Positions 6,031 through 9,894 of a DNA stretch of 9,894 nucleotides are shown in pieces. The stretch covers positions 1 to 9,894 of the forward strand of contig JAADGA010000035.1 in the NCBI GenBank assembly GCA_013152615.1. The letters run 5' to 3'. Under the pieces are notes generated by a model, which saw nothing but the letters and a program-made list of their open reading frames with translations, was not told the origin of the DNA and did no database searches. The position numbers and the translations under genes were made by a program. This DNA is from Alphaproteobacteria bacterium. GTDB taxonomy: Bacteria > Pseudomonadota > Alphaproteobacteria > Sphingomonadales > Emcibacteraceae. The stretch's first letter is position 1. Each line of letters begins with the position of its first letter.

Positions 6031-6882
6031 TCAGGCTGACTCGTCGTCCTTTTCAATAAGGTCATCACCTTTTTTGATTTTCCGCCAGACACTTTTATTA
6101 ACGAAATACAGCAGGATGGTCAGAATGGTCATGAAAATAATAACTTTAAGACCCATTTCCTTGCGCTCTTCCATCTTTGGCTCGGCCGCCCATGACATGA
6201 AAGACGCTACATCCTCTGCCATTTGCTCTACTGTCGCCTTGGTGCCGTCAGCATATTCAACCAGACCATCGGACAATGGTGGCGGCATGCCAATGTTATT
6301 GCCCGGGAAGGTTTCGTTATAATAGGTTCCGGCGGGCAACTTATAGCCTTTTGGCGGCGTATCATGGAAGGTCGTCAGTATGCCGACGATATAATCCTCG
6401 CCGTAAACACTGTCCCACGGGGTAAATAGTGACAGATGCTCGCGTGATTTTGCCATCAGGGAAAAATCCGGGGGCAGGGCGCCGTTATTGGCATCGCGGG
6501 CTTCCTGTTCGGACGCAAACGGTGCCGGGAAATAATCAAACGGCTTGCCTATCCGGGTTTTTGGATCACCGTTATCATCGACCCCGTCGGGGAAGTCATA
6601 GCCCGCGGCAAAGGCTTTTATCTGAGGCTTGCTATAGCCGAGAGCCTTCAAGTCACGAAAGGCTACCAGATTAAGCGAATGACAGGCGGAACATACTTCC
6701 TTGTAAACCTGCAGGCCACGCTGCAGGGACGCCTTGTCATATTTCCCGAACGGTCCGGCCTGAGGCCAGTCATGACGTTTGATATTGTAAGTCTCACTCG
6801 ACGCGTTAGCAATGCCGCCGACGCCGATAATTGCAGAAACAGCCAGAGCCACTAATGTAATTTTTCTCATATTTTTCAGCAT
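6031..6882 (-). CDS. petC: Cytochrome c1 of the bc1 complex
   Basis: Membrane-anchored c-type cytochrome that takes electrons from the Rieske cluster and passes them to a soluble or membrane cytochrome c. With the start at 6882 the protein has 283 residues: a Sec signal peptide (about 1-27, ending IANA), the haem attachment motif C64-S-A-C67-H68, family signatures ALPPDFSLMAKSREH (135-149) and NIGMPPPLSDGLVEY (196-210) with Met199 as likely sixth haem ligand, and a C-terminal membrane anchor (about 245-262) followed by a charged tail facing the cytoplasm. The frame is open further upstream to 6969, but that part overlaps cytochrome b and does not look like a signal peptide. AGGAGG lies ten bases before the 6882 ATG; an alternative ATG at 6870 is farther from it. 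Five bases separate it from the cytochrome b stop. Confidence 0.95.
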   Translation of the reverse strand: MLKNMRKITLVALAVSAIIGVGGIANASSETYNIKRHDWPQAGPFGKYDKASLQRGLQVYKEVCSACHSLNLVAFRDLKALGYSKPQIKAFAAGYDFPDGVDDNGDPKTRIGKPFDYFPAPFASEQEARDANNGALPPDFSLMAKSREHLSLFTPWDSVYGEDYIVGILTTFHDTPPKGYKLPAGTYYNETFPGNNIGMPPPLSDGLVEYADGTKATVEQMAEDVASFMSWAAEPKMEERKEMGLKVIIFMTILTILLYFVNKSVWRKIKKGDDLIEKDDESA

Positions 6883-6887
6883 ATCTC

Positions 6888-8156
6888 TCAAGCCTCCTTC
6901 CTGGCATCCAGAACCGACTGGGCAATGCTTGCCGGGACGGGACGGGTTTTTTCCTTGCGGCTGACCCACGGGAGGATAATCAGGAAATAAGCGAAATAGT
7001 AAAAAGTGGCAATCCGGCCCAGCGTCAGGGCCGTGACGCCGCCGCCGACATGAATGAGAATCTTTGTTGGCAATACTGTACCCAGGAAACCGAGAAAGAG
7101 ACCATTGATGACAAACAACCAGAAGAAAAAGGCGGTTGCCGGACGGAATTTAGCCGACCTGACCTTTGACACGTCGAGCCACGGCAGGACGAAAAAGATC
7201 AGAATGGAAGCGAACATGGTGAGGACACCAAAAAGCTTGCTCGGCATTGACTTCAGAATGGCATAGAACGGCAGGAAATACCATTCCGGCTCAACATCGG
7301 GCGGGGTTAGTATAATATTTGCCGGGACGTAATTTTCGGGATTTCCCAGAATATTCGGCAGATAGAAGACAAAAATTGCAAAGATGACAATGAAGAATGA
7401 CAGGCCAAAAGCATCCTTGGCAGTGTAATAGGGGTGGAAGGGGATCTTGTCGCCGGGACCTTTGGCGTCAATTCCGAGCGGGTTATTGGACCTGGGGATA
7501 TGCAAGGCCCAGATATGCAGGATAACTACCCCGACAATGATAAACGGCAGCAGATAATGCAGGCTGAAGAACCGCTGCAGGGTCGGGTTGCCTACTGAAA
7601 ATCCGCCCCATAACAGATGCAGGATGCCGTTGCCCATGCCTTGAAAGAAATTAAAAGCGCCGAACAGGTTGGTAATAACCGTTGCTCCCCAGTAGCTCAT
7701 CTGTCCCCATGGCAACACGTAGCCCATAAAGCCAGTGGCCATCATCAGCAGATAGATAACCAGACCCAGCCACCACATTACTTCCCGTGGCGATTTGTAC
7801 GAGCCGAAATATACCCCGCGCAAAATGTGGATATAGACGACAACAAAGAACATCGACGCGCCGATAGAATGGGCATAGCGAAAAAGCCAGCCATAATTGA
7901 CGTCACGCATCAGATGTTCAATTGATAAAAAGGCGAGGCTGGTATCCGGGGTATAATGCATCACCAGCACAATCCCGGTAATGATCTGCATCACCAGCAT
8001 AAAACCGGCCAGTGAGCCAAAATTCCACCAATAGTTAAGATTACGCGGCGTCCCGTAACCGGGTCCGACCGATGCATGAAGCAGTCCTAGAATTGGCAGA
8101 CGATCTTCAAACCATTTTACAGCCTTGTTCTTTGGCTCATATTTATGTGATGCCAT
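6888..8156 (-). CDS. petB: Cytochrome b of the bc1 complex
   Basis: Central membrane subunit of quinol:cytochrome c oxidoreductase, carrying both b haems and the quinol-oxidising and quinone-reducing sites. The 422-residue, eight-helix protein has the four haem-ligand histidines in two pairs 14 apart: His96/His110 and His200/His214. The Qo-site signatures are both present: [14 protein letters not shown] (154-167) and PEWY (290-293). It is a full-length, unfused cytochrome b, not the split b6/subunit IV form and not the b-c1 fusion found in some bacteria. The start at 8156 is preceded by AGAGGG with suitable spacing, the last copy of a repeat array filling the gap to the Rieske gene. It is the second gene of the operon; its last codons overlap the cytochrome c1 ribosome site. 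Confidence 0.97.
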   Translation of the reverse strand: MASHKYEPKNKAVKWFEDRLPILGLLHASVGPGYGTPRNLNYWWNFGSLAGFMLVMQIITGIVLVMHYTPDTSLAFLSIEHLMRDVNYGWLFRYAHSIGASMFFVVVYIHILRGVYFGSYKSPREVMWWLGLVIYLLMMATGFMGYVLPWGQMSYWGATVITNLFGAFNFFQGMGNGILHLLWGGFSVGNPTLQRFFSLHYLLPFIIVGVVILHIWALHIPRSNNPLGIDAKGPGDKIPFHPYYTAKDAFGLSFFIVIFAIFVFYLPNILGNPENYVPANIILTPPDVEPEWYFLPFYAILKSMPSKLFGVLTMFASILIFFVLPWLDVSKVRSAKFRPATAFFFWLFVINGLFLGFLGTVLPTKILIHVGGGVTALTLGRIATFYYFAYFLIILPWVSRKEKTRPVPASIAQSVLDARKEA

Positions 8157-8203
8157 GTTTTTCCCTCTAGCTTTCCCTTTAGTTTTCCCTTGGTGTTCCC
8201 TTT
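8157..8203 (-). repeat. Four tandem Shine-Dalgarno-like repeats before cytochrome b
   Basis: On the minus strand the whole gap between the Rieske stop and the cytochrome b ATG is four imperfect units: AAAGGGAACAC, CAAGGGAAAACT, AAAGGGAAAGCT and AGAGGGAAAAAC. The GGG cores are spaced 11, 12 and 12 bases apart. The Rieske stop codon TAA overlaps the first unit and the last unit abuts the ATG. Every unit resembles a weak ribosome-binding site, but only the last is at the right distance. The array may arise from replication slippage or may help hold ribosomes for strong cytochrome b translation. Confidence 0.8.
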
Positions 8204-8750
8204 AGCCAATCTTGACTACGGCATCGCTCAGATATTTATACGGTGCCAGATCAAGATTCCGCGGTGCCGGTCCAAAGCGAATACGCCCGGCAGTATCATA
8301 ATATGACCCGTGGCAGGGGCATAACCAGCCGTTATATTCCACTTCTGTCGGAACGCCGCCGTGATAATCCGGTGGCACACAGCCAAGATGGGTACAGATA
8401 CCAATCTGCACCAGCCACTCGGCCTTTTGGGCGCGGGTACTGTCCGGTGCCGGGTCAATCATCGGCGCGGTATTATCGGCCACCGACTTGGCTATCTCTT
8501 CCGGCGTACGGTGGCGAATAAAAATAGGTTTGCCCCGCCAGAGAACGGTAATCGTATGGCCGAGCGGAATTGGCGACATGTCCACTTCTATTGAGGACAG
8601 GGCCAAAACATCATCTGAAGGATTCAACTGGTCGATAACAGGCCAGGCAGCAGCGGCAACGCCGGCAACCCCGACGACACTCGTTGTTATATAGAGGAAA
8701 TTACGGCGTGTAACTTCACCTTTATGGTTAATTAGGTCATTTGTGGTCAT
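8202..8750 (-). CDS. petA: Rieske iron-sulfur protein of the bc1 complex
   Basis: Membrane-anchored [2Fe-2S] subunit that takes the first electron from quinol at the Qo site and delivers it to cytochrome c1. The 182-residue protein begins with a twin-arginine export signal (TRRNFLY, residues 14-20) and one uncleaved membrane helix (about 20-40), as usual for this subunit. The cluster motifs are complete: C119-T-H121-L-G-C124 and C144-P-C146-H147-G-S. Cys119, His121, Cys144 and His147 bind the cluster, and Cys124/Cys146 form the disulfide. The start at 8750 has an excellent ribosome site (AGGAGG, seven bases upstream). It is the first gene of the petABC operon and is divergent from trmL. Confidence 0.96.
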   Translation of the reverse strand: MTTNDLINHKGEVTRRNFLYITTSVVGVAGVAAAAWPVIDQLNPSDDVLALSSIEVDMSPIPLGHTITVLWRGKPIFIRHRTPEEIAKSVADNTAPMIDPAPDSTRAQKAEWLVQIGICTHLGCVPPDYHGGVPTEVEYNGWLCPCHGSYYDTAGRIRFGPAPRNLDLAPYKYLSDAVVKIG

Positions 8751-8875
8751 TTAAAAACCTCCTAAATACACAAAACAGGTCACTATCATTTAAATATCAG
8801 TTCAGGGGATAACATAAAAATCATCCACCCGTTTTTCACAGGACAGGGAAAACCTATTTCAGCACTACCCCATCC

Positions 8876-8904
8876 TTTATATATACCCAGTTCTGTGTAC
8901 TCAG
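8876..8904 (-). promoter_or_regulatory. Candidate bc1 operon promoter
   Basis: On the minus strand CTGAGT (8904-8899), 17 bases and TATAAA (8881-8876) lie within a TATATATAAA stretch. Transcription would begin near 8869 and give a leader of about 118 bases before petA. The -10 match is good and the -35 match is poor, so an activator may be needed or the true promoter may be elsewhere in 8751-9000. No clear FNR or other named operator was found. Confidence 0.28.
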
Positions 8905-8905
8905 T

Positions 8906-8933
8906 TTGACGACAAGATGCAATCAAATATTAC
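8906..8933 (+). promoter_or_regulatory. Candidate trmL promoter
   Basis: TTGACG (8906-8911), 16 bases and TATTAC (8928-8933) match sigma-70 elements at 5 of 6 and 4 of 6 positions. It abuts the candidate promoter of the divergent bc1 operon. The leader would be about 180 bases to the ATG at 9121 or 360 to that at 9298. Between them lies a direct repeat TGAACGA (9009-9015 and 9021-9027), 12 bases apart, of unknown meaning. The remainder of 8934-9120 shows nothing identifiable. Confidence 0.33.
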
Positions 8934-9105
8934 CTCTTTTCACAGAACGCCGAAACGCACCATAACCACCACATCCAGTGAGCCGTATTCCACGACACCA
9001 CAGGACCCTGAACGATAAATTGAACGAAATATAGCGGCCACAACTACTCCTGCAGACTTCTGAAAGAAAGAATTTTCGATCATCCATCTATCCGTAGAGT
9101 ATATT

Positions 9106-9123
9106 TAGGGGGTAACCCGAATG
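9106..9123 (+). promoter_or_regulatory. Strong ribosome site with an alternative trmL start
   Basis: TTAGGGGGT (9105-9113) is followed after seven bases by ATG (9121), which opens the frame that runs without a stop into trmL. With a G-U wobble, AGGGGGT pairs well with the 16S rRNA tail and is far better than the site before 9298. It may mark a real N-terminal extension, or be chance in a leader region. Confidence 0.35.
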
Positions 9124-9297
9124 ATTTGTAGAGGGCTTTTTCGCATTACAGCCAAGCGTCAGGTGCATATCTTCCCCTTGCCCGGCGTATGGCCCCGGAG
9201 CTTTTCCTTGCTTTATCTAATGATGATGGGTAACCCTGACCCTTCCAGACAGCCTGAATCATGGTTCAATTACTTTATAGCATCAAGGCCCGGATAT

Positions 9298-9747
9298 ATG
9301 CAGATCGCCCTTTTTCAACCGGATATTCCGCCCAATACCGGCACCATCATCCGGATGGCGGCGTGCCTGAATATAACCGTCAATATCATTGACCCCTGCG
9401 GCTTTGCCTTTGGTGAAAAGTCATTTCGCCGCGCGGGCATGGATTATATTGATCAGGGCATGATCAGGCGCCATAAATCATGGGATCATTTTGTGGCAAC
9501 AACGGGGTCTTGCCGGATTATCCTGCTGACGACGGCGGCGACCCGGCTTTATACCGACATATCCTACCGGCCGGATGATATAATTCTGCTGGGCCGGGAA
9601 ACGGCGGGGGTGCCGGAGGATGTTCACCGGCGGGCGGACAAGCGGGTTATCATTCCCATGGCGGCCAACAGACGCTCACTGAATATTGCGGTCGCCACGG
9701 CTATGGTGACGGGTGAGGTTCTGCGCCAGACCGGGCTGTTTCATTAA
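9298..9747 (+). CDS. trmL: tRNA (cytidine(34)-2'-O)-methyltransferase (TrmL)
   Basis: SPOUT-family enzyme that uses S-adenosylmethionine to methylate the 2'-OH of the wobble base (C34/U34) in tRNA-Leu isoacceptors. With the start at 9298 it has 149 residues, close to the family length. The N-terminus MQIALFQPDIPPNTGTIIR matches the family start exactly. LLGRETAGVP (97-106) and the C-terminal RVIIPMAANRRSLNIAVATA (116-135) form the deep-knot cofactor site. The ribosome site is only AAGG, nine bases upstream. The same frame is open back to an ATG at 9121 with a much better ribosome site, which would add 59 residues (208 in total); that extension is rich in rare codons (AGA, AGG, ATA, CTA), so the short form is preferred. 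The gene is divergent from the bc1 operon. Confidence 0.9.
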   Translation: MQIALFQPDIPPNTGTIIRMAACLNITVNIIDPCGFAFGEKSFRRAGMDYIDQGMIRRHKSWDHFVATTGSCRIILLTTAATRLYTDISYRPDDIILLGRETAGVPEDVHRRADKRVIIPMAANRRSLNIAVATAMVTGEVLRQTGLFH

Positions 9748-9806
9748 AGCCCCGGTTCCTTAAAGCTCCGGTTCCTTAAAACTCTGGCAAAAAAGCCCCG
9801 GCAAAA
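9744..9806 (+). repeat. 16-base tandem repeats at the trmL stop codon
   Basis: TTAAAGCCCCGGTTCC (9744-9759) and TTAAAGCTCCGGTTCC (9760-9775) differ at one base. A decayed third copy (TTAAAACTCTGG) and a further AGCCCCGGC at 9794-9802 follow. The first copy includes the trmL stop codon. No hairpin with a T-run is seen, so this is not a standard terminator. Confidence 0.75.
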
Positions 9807-9814
9807 CACCCTTT

Positions 9815-9894
9815 ATGACCATTGTTGATGAGGATATCAGCCGCAATCGTCAAACCCGGGTCCGCGCCAGTCTGGGGATTAATTTGGCGCCGGA
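9815..9894 (+). CDS. Partial ORF leaving the right edge, unidentified
   Basis: An ATG at 9815 opens a frame that stays open to the end of the window (26 complete codons, beginning MTIVDEDISRNRQTRVRASL). No in-frame alternative start lies between it and the stop at 9761-9763. There is no evident ribosome site (CAAAACACCCTTT). The peptide is charged, has no signal peptide or membrane segment, and I do not recognise it. It lies 67 bases after trmL on the same strand and could be co-transcribed with it. Confidence 0.4.
   Translation, partial: MTIVDEDISRNRQTRVRASLGINLAP

Noticed and set aside
6883..6969. Upstream extension of cytochrome c1 overlapping cytochrome b
   Set aside because: The added residues are charged and Gly/Pro-rich, would bury the signal peptide, and the 6882 start has AGGAGG upstream.
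8917..9018. Plus-strand ORF of 33 codons in the gap before trmL
   Set aside because: It has no ribosome site, a Thr/Ser/Pro-rich low-complexity product, and overlaps the candidate trmL promoter.
9815..9894. Assigning the right-edge ORF as coproporphyrinogen oxidase (hemF) from expected gene order
   Set aside because: The visible residues do not resemble the HemF N-terminus that I know, and gene order alone is not enough.
1..9894. CRISPR array, prophage, insertion sequence or defence island
   Set aside because: No regularly spaced repeats, transposase, integrase or defence-type proteins are present; the genes are metabolic, respiratory and sensory.

Overview
The window is a housekeeping and redox stretch, most likely from an alphaproteobacterium of moderate GC. 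The main evidence is a three-gene cytochrome bc1 operon (Rieske protein with a twin-arginine signal, an unfused cytochrome b of 422 residues, and cytochrome c1) divergent from a TrmL-type tRNA methyltransferase gene. Codon choice (many CGG, CCG, GGC and ATT codons) also fits. The species cannot be named from the sequence. No phage, insertion sequence, CRISPR array, tRNA or rRNA was found.

Left part (1-3500). A dihydroneopterin aldolase gene (folB, minus strand) is followed by a probable hairpin terminator and an AT-rich leader that may drive a gene leaving the window on the left. Upstream of folB lies a compact minus-strand operon: a DoxX-family membrane protein, a glutathionyl-hydroquinone reductase (YqjG type), and a small protein with two CDGSH iron-sulfur motifs. 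A LysR-family regulator is divergent from this operon. The 135-base divergent gap holds good promoter candidates in both directions and two perfect inverted repeats. This looks like a regulator-controlled quinone or electrophile detoxification module, by analogy with the adjacent yqjF-yqjG pair of E. coli.

Middle (3489-6030). The regulator gene converges on a 715-residue methyl-accepting chemotaxis protein (minus strand) with a periplasmic nitrate/nitrite-sensing (NIT) type domain. The convergent gap contains a long inverted repeat and a terminator-like hairpin. The 280-base gap upstream of the chemoreceptor contains a textbook rho-independent terminator for the bc1 operon, a 12-bp palindrome and little else.

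Right part (6031-9894). petA, petB and petC (Rieske, cytochrome b, cytochrome c1) are tightly packed on the minus strand. The Rieske-cytochrome b gap consists entirely of four imperfect purine-rich repeats of 11-12 bases, each resembling a Shine-Dalgarno sequence. Divergent from the operon is trmL on the plus strand, whose start is ambiguous: the family start at 9298 has a weak ribosome site, while an in-frame ATG at 9121 has a very good one. Tandem 16-base repeats run out of the trmL stop codon, and an unidentified ORF begins at 9815 and leaves the window.

I found no clear evidence of a wholly new system. The items most worth a second look are the LysR/DoxX/YqjG/CDGSH module with its control region, the Shine-Dalgarno-like repeat array inside the bc1 operon, and the trmL 5' end.
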